From the NCBI GenBank assembly GCA_934162445.1, contig CAKPIT010000001.1, forward strand, positions 124,001 through 188,000: 64,000 bases of DNA. Reading direction: 5' to 3'. Positions within the stretch are counted from its first letter, which is position 1, and each line of letters starts with the position of its first letter. This stretch comes from an uncultured Bacilli bacterium (GTDB taxonomy: Bacteria > Bacillota_I > Bacilli_A > RF39 > UBA660). The notes under the pieces were generated by a model. The model ran no database searches and had not been told where the DNA came from. It was given only the letters and a program-made list of their open reading frames with translations. Both the position numbers and the translations under genes were made by a program. Of this stretch, positions 43,452 through 51,512 are shown piece by piece.

Positions 43452-44486
43452 TTAAAATAATCTTAAAATATCATTAAATGTTACATAAACCATTAAAAGC
43501 ATCAATAAGAATAATCCAATCGCATGAAATTTTGCTTCCACTTCTGGCTTAACAGGACTTCCCTTAATCTTTTCAATAACTACAAAGAGAATATGTCCCC
43601 CATCGAAAGCTGGTAATGGTAATAAATTAATAAAGCCAACATTAATTGATAAAAACGCAAAAATATATAAAATACTAGCAACTCCTGCTTTAGCCTGTGC
43701 TCCTACAACTTCATAAATACCGACTGGTCCACTAAGTTGACTTACTTTAATAGTTCCTGTAAACAAGCACTTAATTGTAATAGCCATCTGTTTAAAAAGA
43801 GATACTGTTTTAACCCCTGCATACTTAAAGGCATTACCAATTCCATGTAACTCATCACCCTGCATTCTTATTCCATAAACATAGCGAACTGTTCCATCAG
43901 ACTTCGTCTTTTCTGGCTTTATCTTATAAGTAACTACTTCCCCAGATGATTTTCTTACCTTAAACTCATTATTACTATCATTATTAGCTATTGTAATATA
44001 AATCGAAATATCATCAACGCTCCAAATATCATGACCATTAATCTCTAAGATTTCATCCCCACTTCTAAGTCCTGCATCATAAGCGGGTGTATTCTTATCA
44101 ACCCCTGATAACACTGGTTCTAATGACGTTGATCCAAACACAAGACCAATAAAGAATAACATCAAAATAGCCGAAATAAAGTTAAAACCAGCCCCAAAAA
44201 ACATTACTAAAAACTTTTCCCATGGCTTCTTTCCCGGTAAAGTTCTATTCCGTGGTAAATCATCAACTTCCCCTTCTTCACCAGCCAATTGACAAAAACC
44301 CCCGATTGGAACCGCTCTTAATGAATAAACCGTTTCTCCTCTTTTAAAACTACAAAGTTTAGGTCCCATTCCAAGGGCAAACTCATAAACATAAATATTA
44401 GTAAGCTTAGCAAAAAGAAAATGCCCACATTCATGAATAAAAATAATTGATCCTAAAATTATAATAAATAATATTAACGTTCCCAT
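43452..44486 (-). CDS. rseP: RseP-type site-2 intramembrane metalloprotease
   Basis: A 344-residue protease with about four helices. HECGHFLFAK holds the zinc site, a PDZ domain spans about 120-200 (AGLRSGDEILEINGHDIWS), and LPLPAFDGGHILF near residue 290 has the third zinc ligand. It cuts membrane proteins such as anti-sigma factors. It is 8 bases after cdsA, the common gene order. Confidence 0.9.
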   Translation of the reverse strand: MGTLILFIIILGSIIFIHECGHFLFAKLTNIYVYEFALGMGPKLCSFKRGETVYSLRAVPIGGFCQLAGEEGEVDDLPRNRTLPGKKPWEKFLVMFFGAGFNFISAILMLFFIGLVFGSTSLEPVLSGVDKNTPAYDAGLRSGDEILEINGHDIWSVDDISIYITIANNDSNNEFKVRKSSGEVVTYKIKPEKTKSDGTVRYVYGIRMQGDELHGIGNAFKYAGVKTVSLFKQMAITIKCLFTGTIKVSQLSGPVGIYEVVGAQAKAGVASILYIFAFLSINVGFINLLPLPAFDGGHILFVVIEKIKGSPVKPEVEAKFHAIGLFLLMLLMVYVTFNDILRLF

Positions 44487-44494
44487 AATTCCTC

Positions 44495-45295
44495 CTAAAT
44501 AATTCCCATCACTAATATAAATGCCAAAGATACAAAAATTAGACTATCAAACCGGTCTAAAATACCACCATGACCCGGAATTAAATTAGAAAAATCTTTA
44601 ACTTCATACGTCCTCTTAATACTAGAAAAGACCAAATCACCAAGTTGACCAATAACAGATAAAAACATTGTAATCAAAATAACCATCACAAGTGACGTAT
44701 AAGGATTAACAACTGTATTATAAAATACCACCGCTACAAAAGTTCCCATCAAAAGACCACCAATAAAACCTTCGACAGTCTTATTAGGACTAATCGTTGG
44801 AGCCAGCTTATTCTTACCAATATATTTACCCGTTAAGAACGCAAAAGTATCCGTAAGAATAGTAATAAGTAATAAATAAATTAAATACATTAAATCATAG
44901 TTACGTACAATTAAAATAAGATTAAAAGCCATATTAATAAATAACAATGATCCAATAAGATAAAGAGCATCATTTACATTATAAGAATCACTATTTTTAG
45001 ATAACAATATTGGTAACATAAATACCATAATAATAAAACTAATCAAATGATAATCCATCGTATAACTAAAAACCGTTTGTTCATAAGTAATTATACTAGA
45101 AAATATAATTAAAAAATAAGCACACCCCTGTACCACTACTGGTATTTTCTTTTTCTTTGATCTAACACTAATTAACTCATGCATTCCTAAAGTAGCAATC
45201 AAACTCATAAATACTGTAAAGGGAATACCCCCTATTAATAATAATGGTATAAAAACAATTGCCATCAAAATAGCACTACCAATTCTTTTCTTCAT
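44495..45295 (-). CDS. cdsA: Phosphatidate cytidylyltransferase
   Basis: A 266-residue membrane enzyme with about eight helices. The motif NKTVEGFIGG and the CdsA signature region VFSSIKRTYEVKDFSNLIPG, then HGGILDRFDSLIF, are clear. It makes CDP-diacylglycerol for phospholipid synthesis. The start at 45295 has AGGAGG; the ATG at 45316 would include that site. Confidence 0.9.
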   Translation of the reverse strand: MKKRIGSAILMAIVFIPLLLIGGIPFTVFMSLIATLGMHELISVRSKKKKIPVVVQGCAYFLIIFSSIITYEQTVFSYTMDYHLISFIIMVFMLPILLSKNSDSYNVNDALYLIGSLLFINMAFNLILIVRNYDLMYLIYLLLITILTDTFAFLTGKYIGKNKLAPTISPNKTVEGFIGGLLMGTFVAVVFYNTVVNPYTSLVMVILITMFLSVIGQLGDLVFSSIKRTYEVKDFSNLIPGHGGILDRFDSLIFVSLAFILVMGII

Positions 45296-45349
45296 CTTTA
45301 TTCCTCCTAATATCATATTAAGTATAATATATTTTTGCTAAATAAACAA

Positions 45350-45378
45350 CAAAAAAAGAAATTACCAAAGTAACTTCT
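45350..45378 (-). terminator. Terminator of the rpsP-khpA group
   Basis: Minus strand: AGAAGTTAC-TTTG-GTAATTTCT (nine pairs, one G-U), then a T run; overlaps the khpA stop. Confidence 0.7.
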
Positions 45379-45625
45379 AAAACTTATCAATGTTAATCTT
45401 AACATATTTATTATCTTTCATAAAACTACTAGCCTGAACTAAAGTCCTAATTGCATTAGCAACCTTACCATTACGACCAATAACTCTACCCATGTCATTT
45501 TCATTAACTAACACTTCAATAATTATTTCATCATCATTATCACTAGGAAATTCTTTAACTCTAACAGACTCTTCATCACTAACAATTTCCTTAATAATCT
45601 TTTCTGTTAACTCTACTAATGACAT
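45377..45625 (-). CDS. khpA: KH-domain RNA-binding protein KhpA
   Basis: An 82-residue single KH domain: VLVNENDMGRVIGRNGKVANAI with the GRNG loop. KhpA/YlqC pairs with KhpB to bind RNA and affect cell size. It touches rpsP by one base (45625), as in Bacillus. Confidence 0.88.
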   Translation of the reverse strand: MSLVELTEKIIKEIVSDEESVRVKEFPSDNDDEIIIEVLVNENDMGRVIGRNGKVANAIRTLVQASSFMKDNKYVKINIDKF

Positions 45626-45906
45626 TATTTATTTTCCTTTTTATCTTTAATTGAAGCAAACTTAGCCATAACACCGGCATTTTTTAGTAAACTTCTAACT
45701 GTATCAGATGGAATAGCCCCATTTTGTAACCATTTTAAAGCTACTTCTTCATTGATTTTTACATTTTCATCTTTACTAATTGGATTATAAGTACCTACTA
45801 ATTCAAGATACTCACCATCACGTCTACTTCTAGAATCAGTAGCAACAATACGATAAAATGGTCTTTTCTTAGCTCCCATTCTCATTAATCTTAATTTAAC
45901 AGCCAT
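45625..45906 (-). CDS. rpsP: 30S ribosomal protein S16
   Basis: A 93-residue protein: MAVKLRLMRMGAKKRPFYRI, then ATDSRSRRDG and LELVGTYNP, a textbook S16. The start is the ATG at 45906 with AAGGAAGG; the longer reading adds a non-S16 extension. Its promoter's -35 lies inside the cotE terminator. Confidence 0.93.
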   Translation of the reverse strand: MAVKLRLMRMGAKKRPFYRIVATDSRSRRDGEYLELVGTYNPISKDENVKINEEVALKWLQNGAIPSDTVRSLLKNAGVMAKFASIKDKKENK

Positions 45907-45937
45907 ATATTTCCTTCCTTTCTTTTTGACTGTTCTT

Positions 45938-45966
45938 AGTATACTAAAAAAAAATAAAACTGTCAA
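45938..45966 (-). promoter_or_regulatory. Promoter of rpsP
   Basis: Minus strand TTGACA (45961-45966), 17 bases, TATACT (45938-45943). The -35 is part of the 3' arm of the cotE terminator stem. Confidence 0.75.
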
Positions 45967-45985
45967 CTATTTTTTGTTGACAGTT
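45945..45985 (-). terminator. Terminator of cotE
   Basis: Minus strand: AACTGTCAAC, 8-base loop, GTTGACAGTT (ten perfect pairs), then TTATTTTTTTTT. Confidence 0.85.
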
Positions 45986-45989
45986 CTAT

Positions 45990-46520
45990 CTATTCATCCG
46001 TTAAGTAATTTTCATTTACTTCTTTATCAATTACTTCATCAATTTTATCATCACTTTCCAAAATATCGTCCCAATCATCAACTTCATCAAGAGCACTGAT
46101 TCTAACCTTTGCATCCCCCACAAGTTCAATACCTAAAACCTTATCAACTACACAACTAATGGTATCCCCATTAATTTCTGCCTTACTACAACTCGGACCA
46201 CTAAGACTTCTAACAATAACCTCTAAATTAGAAATATCATTATTATTAAATTGAACATTAACATTTTCTGTATAATTCTTAGTTTCCTTAAACACTTCAG
46301 TCTTTGTATCATTATCATAAGAATACCAAATATTAATATCATAACTTCCCTTAATGATTACTGTATTATTAGACAATTCTCCCGAAAATGAATGATTAAT
46401 CACCCAACACCCCAAAATAGTGGTAGGTCTATTAGTTACCTGTAATGATAAATTATCACTAAACTGTTTTTTACCCTTACCAATAACCGTCTTTGTAACA
46501 ATTTCTTTAAAAGATGCCAT
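45990..46520 (-). CDS. cotE: CotE-like spore outer-coat morphogenetic protein
   Basis: A 176-residue protein closely following B. subtilis CotE: FKEIVTKTVIGKGKK, ILGCWVINHSFSGEL, TVIIKGSYDINIWYSYDNDT and KTEV are shared, and the C-terminal tail is strongly acidic (EVDDWDDILESDD). CotE directs assembly of the outer spore coat. The gene order miaB-ricA-cotE matches Bacillus, where mutS follows; here rpsP follows instead. A strong terminator ends it. Confidence 0.88.
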   Translation of the reverse strand: MASFKEIVTKTVIGKGKKQFSDNLSLQVTNRPTTILGCWVINHSFSGELSNNTVIIKGSYDINIWYSYDNDTKTEVFKETKNYTENVNVQFNNNDISNLEVIVRSLSGPSCSKAEINGDTISCVVDKVLGIELVGDAKVRISALDEVDDWDDILESDDKIDEVIDKEVNENYLTDE

Positions 46521-46539
46521 TTAATTACCCTCCTTATTT

Positions 46540-46567
46540 TAACTTATGCTATAAAAGGGTAAAAAGT
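46540..46567 (-). promoter_or_regulatory. Candidate sigma-K/sigma-E promoter of cotE
   Basis: Minus strand: AC (46566-46567), 17 bases, CATAAGTTA (46540-46548), matching AC-N17-CATANNNTA. The start point would leave a very short leader with AGGAGG at its 5' end, which weakens the call. Confidence 0.4.
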
Positions 46568-46569
46568 AC

Positions 46570-46923
46570 CTAATATTTACTATTTAAAATATTTTCAAGA
46601 CTAATATTAATCCCATCTTCCATCATTTTTAAAACGTTGTTTAAATGCCTTCCTTTTTCCAAATAATCTTTATATAACAAATTATCATTAAGTTTATTTT
46701 TTAAATAAGTAAGTTCATTTTCTATATCTTTATCCAAATATGCACTCTTAACATATTTTTTTTGTAATGACTTAATCTTTCTAATATCTTTTAATAATTC
46801 TTTATCACTTTCTAATCTATTACAAGAAGCAACATAATCTAAATAAACATCATCTTCTTTAATCAATTTGACAAGCTCTAAAGTCTTATTAACTATCTCA
46901 TCATTACTTACTAACTTTTCCAT
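46570..46923 (-). CDS. ricA: RicA/YmcA family protein
   Basis: A 117-residue helical protein of the YlbF/YmcA family, with YVASCNRLESDKELLKDIRK, IKSLQKKYVKSA and a C-terminal helix, and no Cys-rich tail. In B. subtilis RicA works with RicF and RicT to direct RNase Y and affects sporulation and biofilm entry. The start overlaps miaB by 20 bases and cotE follows, as in Bacillus. Confidence 0.82.
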   Translation of the reverse strand: MEKLVSNDEIVNKTLELVKLIKEDDVYLDYVASCNRLESDKELLKDIRKIKSLQKKYVKSAYLDKDIENELTYLKNKLNDNLLYKDYLEKGRHLNNVLKMMEDGINISLENILNSKY

Positions 46924-48316
46924 CTAAACTCCATGTCTTCGCTTCCGTTATTAAAACATCAACAATACTACCAATCTTAACATCTTCCCCTGAAAAATTA
47001 ATTAGTTTATTAGTATCACTGTATCCATAATATTCATTTTTTTTCTCACTGATTCCTTCAACAAGAACCGGAAGAACACATCCAACTAACTTATCATTAT
47101 TTTCTTTAAAATACTTATTAACCACATCATTTAATCGATAAAGTCTTTTCTCTTTATCATGTAAACTAACATCATCTTTTAACTTACAAGCTGGCGTCCC
47201 ATCTCTTTTAGAATAAATAAAGGTAAAAGCATTATCATACTTACATTCCTTAACAAGTTTTAAAGTCTCTAAAAAGTCATCCTCATCTTCCCCCGGAAAA
47301 CCAACTATAATATCCGTAGAGATAGCCACATTTTTAATTTTCTCTTTCATCTTATGAAATAAAGTTAAATACTCTTCTCTACTATAACGTCTTCCCATCA
47401 ATTTTAAAATCTTATTACTTCCAGATTGTACTGGTAAATGAACACTTGGCATAATGTTATCATACTTTGCAATAACATCAATCATTTTATCCGTAAAATC
47501 CCATGGATGACTAGTCATAAATCTAATTCGCGGAATCTTTGTCTTAGCCACATCCTCTAAAAGTTCAGCCATAGAATAATCAGGATATAAATCTTTACCA
47601 TAAGCATTAACATTTTGTCCTAAAAGCGTCACTTCCATATATCCATCTTTTACTAATTCTTCAACTTCTTTAATTATATCTTCCTTTTTTCTACTCCTTT
47701 GTCTTCCCCTTGTATAAGGTACAATACAATAAGTACAGAACTTATCACAGCCATAAATAATATTTACATAAGCTTTATACTTATTATCACGAATAACTGG
47801 AAGATCCTCTACCAAATTACCTTCTCTTGAATAAACTTCTACTTGCTGTTTATTCTCCACTTCATTTTTCTCAAGTATTTTTGGTAAATTATAAAAATTA
47901 TGTGTCCCCACTACAAAATTAACAAACGGATATTTAGCCATAATCGTTTTAACCACAATCTCTTCTTGAGCCATACAACCACAAAGACCCACTACCATAT
48001 CCTTTTTAGTTTCCTTTAAATGTTTAATTCTTCCAAGAAACCCATAAGCTTTATTATGAGCATTCTCCCTAATAGAACAAGTATTTAAAATAACAAGATC
48101 CGCATCCTCCATCACTTCTGTAAAAGTATATCCTAAAAAAGTCAAAATACCTCTTATATTTTCACTATCATGTTCATTCATTTGACATCCATAAGTTCTA
48201 AGAAAACACTTCTTACCCAAGTATTTATTAATATATTTAGCATCTATTTGATACTTTTCTGTTATATATTCTCTTTTATCACAACTCTTTGCCTCTTTAA
48301 AATCTGGTAAATGCAT
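46904..48316 (-). CDS. miaB: tRNA-2-methylthio-N6-dimethylallyladenosine synthase MiaB
   Basis: A 470-residue methylthiotransferase. The N-terminal UPF0004 domain has FLRTYGCQMNEHDSENI and NTCSIRENA, the radical SAM site is GCDKFCTYCIVPYTRG, and a TRAM domain ends the protein. It adds the methylthio group at A37 of tRNAs. GGAGGAAAG precedes the ATG. Confidence 0.92.
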   Translation of the reverse strand: MHLPDFKEAKSCDKREYITEKYQIDAKYINKYLGKKCFLRTYGCQMNEHDSENIRGILTFLGYTFTEVMEDADLVILNTCSIRENAHNKAYGFLGRIKHLKETKKDMVVGLCGCMAQEEIVVKTIMAKYPFVNFVVGTHNFYNLPKILEKNEVENKQQVEVYSREGNLVEDLPVIRDNKYKAYVNIIYGCDKFCTYCIVPYTRGRQRSRKKEDIIKEVEELVKDGYMEVTLLGQNVNAYGKDLYPDYSMAELLEDVAKTKIPRIRFMTSHPWDFTDKMIDVIAKYDNIMPSVHLPVQSGSNKILKLMGRRYSREEYLTLFHKMKEKIKNVAISTDIIVGFPGEDEDDFLETLKLVKECKYDNAFTFIYSKRDGTPACKLKDDVSLHDKEKRLYRLNDVVNKYFKENNDKLVGCVLPVLVEGISEKKNEYYGYSDTNKLINFSGEDVKIGSIVDVLITEAKTWSLDGKVSK

Positions 48317-48377
48317 AAACTTTCCTCCTTAAAATTACATTCAATTATTTTATCATTTTTTTATAAATAACAAAAGC

Positions 48378-49058
48378 CTATTTTTTAACTTTTAAACTAT
48401 CCGTATAATTTGTATACAATGAATTAATTACCTTTTTTTCTTCAAAAGCCTGTACTCTAAAAATATTACCTAACTTTTTAACATCATTTTCATGAATCGC
48501 TTCATAATAAATAGAAAGTAAATCATTAGTAATAATAACCGGAAGCATCCCTTCTTTTAATAAGTTATAGTTCATTATAAGTCTACTAGTTCTTCCATTC
48601 CCATCCTCATAAGGATGAATTCTAATAAACCCAATATGAAACCATGCTTCTTTATCATAAGGATCCATCTCAAGATTATTATAATCATCAACAAGCTTTT
48701 TCATATCACTATCAATATCACAGGGCTTACTAATAGAAATATCAGTCCCCATTAAAAAATTCCCAATTTTCCGATAAGAATTAGAAATATAAGGACTACT
48801 ATTATTTACCATAACAGCCACTTCATTAATAAGATCAACTGATAATTTATCACTGTTTTTTAATCTTTCAAGTAAACTAATAAAAGCCTTCATACTATCA
48901 TTTAACCTAATCGCATTAGAACTACTATCACTAATTCCCAAATCCTCTTCAAGTGAAAGATTTGAATGCGTCAGGCGACTAATAAACAAATAAAAATAAT
49001 CTTGTAAAAACTCTTTATTCTTTTCATTAAATATTTCTTTATCTAACATATAATCCAT
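48378..49058 (-). CDS. Fic family protein
   Basis: A 226-residue Fic-fold protein. The catalytic loop is IHPYEDGNGRTSRLIM near 150, close to HPFxxGNGR; the helix before it (AWFHIGFI) is also typical. Fic enzymes transfer AMP or another nucleotide part to proteins. A possible N-terminal inhibitory helix (LTHSNLSLEED) is diverged from the S/T-xxx-E-G/N rule. No toxin-antitoxin partner is adjacent. GAGGTAAAG precedes the start. Confidence 0.82.
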   Translation of the reverse strand: MDYMLDKEIFNEKNKEFLQDYFYLFISRLTHSNLSLEEDLGISDSSSNAIRLNDSMKAFISLLERLKNSDKLSVDLINEVAVMVNNSSPYISNSYRKIGNFLMGTDISISKPCDIDSDMKKLVDDYNNLEMDPYDKEAWFHIGFIRIHPYEDGNGRTSRLIMNYNLLKEGMLPVIITNDLLSIYYEAIHENDVKKLGNIFRVQAFEEKKVINSLYTNYTDSLKVKK

Positions 49059-49125
49059 GATCTTTACCTCAAAATTATTATATCACAAGGTATAAAAATT
49101 AAAAAGTTGGACACCCTAAAAATAA

Positions 49126-49152
49126 TTAGCACTCATACTTGACAACTGCTAA
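49126..49152 (+). promoter_or_regulatory. CIRCE-like HrcA operator before hsp20
   Basis: TTAGCACTC-N9-AACTGCTAA, compared with the CIRCE consensus TTAGCACTC-N9-GAGTGCTAA: the left arm is perfect, the right arm has two changes. The -35 (49139-49144) sits inside it, so HrcA binding would block transcription at normal temperature. Confidence 0.8.
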
Positions 49153-49167
49153 TTATTGTGGTATAAC
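49139..49167 (+). promoter_or_regulatory. Sigma-A promoter of hsp20
   Basis: TTGACA (49139-49144), 17 bases, TATAAC (49162-49167). The -35 overlaps the operator. The start codon follows about 28 bases later behind GAAAGGAAAG. Confidence 0.8.
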
Positions 49168-49195
49168 ATAATTGTGAAAGGAAAGTGATAAACAT

Positions 49196-49582
49196 ATGTT
49201 ACCAAGAAGATTTTATTTTGATAACGCTATTGATCAATTATTTGAAAGCGATGTAAATAACATGAAGTGTGATATTTATGAGAAGGATAATACCTATCAT
49301 GTTGAAATGGACCTACCGGGCTTTACTAAAGAGGAAATTAAAGTTGAATGTAACAAAGGTACTTTAGTAATCACAGCTTCTAAAGAAGAAAAAGATGAAG
49401 TTAAAGATGACGATAAAAAATACTTACGTCGTGAAAGAAGTTATGGCAAATATTCTCGTAGTTTCTATCTAGGAGATGTTGATGAAGATAAAATTGATGC
49501 TGAATTTAAAAATGGTACCTTAACTATATCCGTTCCAAAAATTGATGAAAACGGAAACAAAAAAATAATTGATATTAAATAA
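49196..49582 (+). CDS. hsp20: Small heat-shock protein Hsp20 / alpha-crystallin
   Basis: A 128-residue Hsp20. The alpha-crystallin domain spans about 25-125 with YHVEMDLPGFTKEEIKVE, the FYLGDVDEDKIDAEFKNGTL region and a final I-D-I-K end; no C-terminal IXI motif is obvious. It holds unfolding proteins during stress. Regulated by the upstream CIRCE, and followed by a clear terminator. Confidence 0.9.
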   Translation: MLPRRFYFDNAIDQLFESDVNNMKCDIYEKDNTYHVEMDLPGFTKEEIKVECNKGTLVITASKEEKDEVKDDDKKYLRRERSYGKYSRSFYLGDVDEDKIDAEFKNGTLTISVPKIDENGNKKIIDIK

Positions 49583-49586
49583 GTAA

Positions 49587-49610
49587 AAAACCACCCCAAC
49601 GGGTGGTTTT
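49587..49610 (+). terminator. Terminator of hsp20
   Basis: AAAACCACCC-CAAC-GGGTGGTTTT (ten pairs) followed by T-rich sequence. Confidence 0.85.
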
Positions 49611-49820
49611 ATTTTGTTTTATCAAAAAAAGTAGCCAACAAGCTAGATAACTTTTGATATTGTTTGTTATCTACATACACTATATCCCCACAAATATTAA
49701 GTTTGATCAAATTATTTTCACTACCTAATTCATCATAAAATAAAAATTATTACAAAAACTATACTTTTTATCATCAACTATCTCTAACATATAAAAAGCA
49801 TACATCATTTTCTTTTTCAT
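49609..49820 (-). pseudogene. Frameshifted small hypothetical gene (~70 codons)
   Basis: On the minus strand an ATG at 49820 opens KKKMMYAFYMLEIVDDKKYS and runs on through CNNFYF, then frame is lost. A -1 shift at the TTTTATG area leads to YDELGSENNLIKLNICGDIV, VDNKQYQKLSSLLATFF and DKTK before TAA at 49609. The two halves join smoothly, so either one T is missing in the sequence or the gene is broken. It lies 3 bases after the AAA+ gene. No family was recognised. Confidence 0.5.
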
Positions 49821-49823
49821 ATC

Positions 49824-50756
49824 CTAAATATTAGAAATACCTCTATCATTACCATCTTCAATTTCTTGTTTAAACACTTCATCAAATCGTGGTAATTCTT
49901 TTTTTATTACATCTTGATAAACATTCTTTGTATTCATAATTGCCCTTTTAACATCAAAAATATTCACTTCATGGCGATTATTATAAATAGCATATGAAAA
50001 AGCCTGTTGTAATATTGTTAAAGTAACATCTGGATACCTTGATCCAATCTCGTAAACCCGTCGATATTCACTAGTTAAATCTGTTAAAAAAGCCATAATC
50101 TTTTCCTGTACATACTTATCATACATAAGCTTAGCCCCAGTTTTCTGTTCAATCTTAGGAAGAGTTCCCATACAAATAGCAATTACCTGTTCTCTTGTTG
50201 GTTCCATAACTTCCACCTTTTGAAACCGTCTTACAAAAGCCTTATCCCGTAAAATATATCTTTCATACTCTTCAGTAGTAGTAGCCCCAATTACTTTAAT
50301 ATCCCCTCGATCAAGTCCCGGTTTAAACATATTAGCAAAGTCAAGAGCCTCCCCCTTACTACCCATTAAAGTATGAATCTCATCAATAAAAAGAATCAAA
50401 TTAGAATAACTTTTCAATTCATTAAGTAAAATCTGAATCTTACTTTCACCAGTATCCGGATCAACACCCATTAAAGCGGAAGTATTAATTTTGATTATTT
50501 GATAATTTTTCAAATAATCTGGTACATTTCCAATTTGAATACGATATGCTAGTCCTTCTACAATCGCTGTTTTCCCAACCCCCGGTTTACCCGTTAAAAT
50601 AGCAGATTTCTCAGGCGTTAATAAAATAAGAACCAACTGTTTAATCTCTTCTTCTCTTCCAATCGCTGGATTTGTAACATATTTTTTTAACGTAAAATTC
50701 TCTCCATAACTTTTCAAAATACTAACTTTACTTTTTCTAATTATTTCATCATTCAT
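49824..50756 (-). CDS. Stand-alone Clp/Hsp100 D1-type AAA+ ATPase
   Basis: A 310-residue protein with just the first AAA+ module of ClpB/ClpC: AIGREEEIKQLV, Walker A GKPGVGKT, Walker B LILFIDEIHTL, sensor GATTTEEY and arginine finger area FVRRFQKVEV. It lacks an N-domain and D2 and shows no partner-binding loop. ClpC and ClpB are normally ~800 residues, so this is a short standalone form. The ATG at 50756 follows AAGGTG. A frameshifted small gene follows. Function unclear; perhaps a regulatory or specialised unfoldase. Confidence 0.8.
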   Translation of the reverse strand: MNDEIIRKSKVSILKSYGENFTLKKYVTNPAIGREEEIKQLVLILLTPEKSAILTGKPGVGKTAIVEGLAYRIQIGNVPDYLKNYQIIKINTSALMGVDPDTGESKIQILLNELKSYSNLILFIDEIHTLMGSKGEALDFANMFKPGLDRGDIKVIGATTTEEYERYILRDKAFVRRFQKVEVMEPTREQVIAICMGTLPKIEQKTGAKLMYDKYVQEKIMAFLTDLTSEYRRVYEIGSRYPDVTLTILQQAFSYAIYNNRHEVNIFDVKRAIMNTKNVYQDVIKKELPRFDEVFKQEIEDGNDRGISNI

Positions 50757-50815
50757 TATTATCACCTTACTATTTAAATTATAACAAAAAAAAAAGAAAA
50801 AAACTAGTCATGAAA

Positions 50816-51466
50816 CTAGTCTTTACTATTTCCAAAAAGTCCAAGTAACTGAAGGAATAAATTAATATAATCAAGATAAAGTTCTAAAGCTCCTAAAATA
50901 GCTAAATTATCATCCTCCATAACCCCTTCAAGTCTTTTAACAGATTGGACATCATAAGCTGTAATCCCCATAAAAATAATAATCATTACAATAGATATAA
51001 TTAAATCAAAAGTTGGACTTTGGGTAAAGATATTAATAATAGTACAAACAATAACAGCAAGTAAAGCCATTAGAAAGTAAGTCCCAATCTTATTTAAATT
51101 AACACTAGTCTTATTACCTAAAAATGCAAATAAAGCAAATATTAAGGAAGAAGCAAGAAAAACCCAAATTACAGATCCAATATCATAAGCTAAGAATACA
51201 CTTGAAAAACTAATACCACTAATAAAAGCATAAAGAAGAAAGCAAATCTTAGCAGTCATAGCATTCATCTTATGAATTCTCGCTGACAAAACTATTACTA
51301 ACACTACCTCAAGTACCATAATTAATACTAAACCATAGCCCCCTAATGATGACGCAAGTCGAACAATCATCATCGGATTACTAGCCAGTAAAGCTCCCGT
51401 TGCAAATGTAACTAAAAGCCCAACACACATCCACCAAAATACTTTTGATAAAATCGATTCATTCAT
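50816..51466 (-). CDS. Bax inhibitor-1 / YccA family membrane protein
   Basis: A 216-residue protein with seven hydrophobic helices, a pattern shared by BI-1/YetJ proteins. FISGISFSSVFLAYDIGS and GITAYDVQSVKRLEG are typical; the last has the Asp of the pH-gated calcium leak site. Bacterial members conduct calcium or interact with FtsH. Start behind GAGGAG. Confidence 0.82.
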   Translation of the reverse strand: MNESILSKVFWWMCVGLLVTFATGALLASNPMMIVRLASSLGGYGLVLIMVLEVVLVIVLSARIHKMNAMTAKICFLLYAFISGISFSSVFLAYDIGSVIWVFLASSLIFALFAFLGNKTSVNLNKIGTYFLMALLAVIVCTIINIFTQSPTFDLIISIVMIIIFMGITAYDVQSVKRLEGVMEDDNLAILGALELYLDYINLFLQLLGLFGNSKD

Positions 51467-51512
51467 ATTATCATCTCCTCACTATAATTTTATCATACAT
51501 TATATAATTATA

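Noticed and set aside
45907..45966. 20-residue N-terminal extension of S16
   Set aside because: S16 begins with MAVKLRL, which has a ribosome site directly upstream.
48378..49058. Fic toxin-antitoxin pair
   Set aside because: No small antitoxin gene sits beside it; it reads as a single-gene unit.
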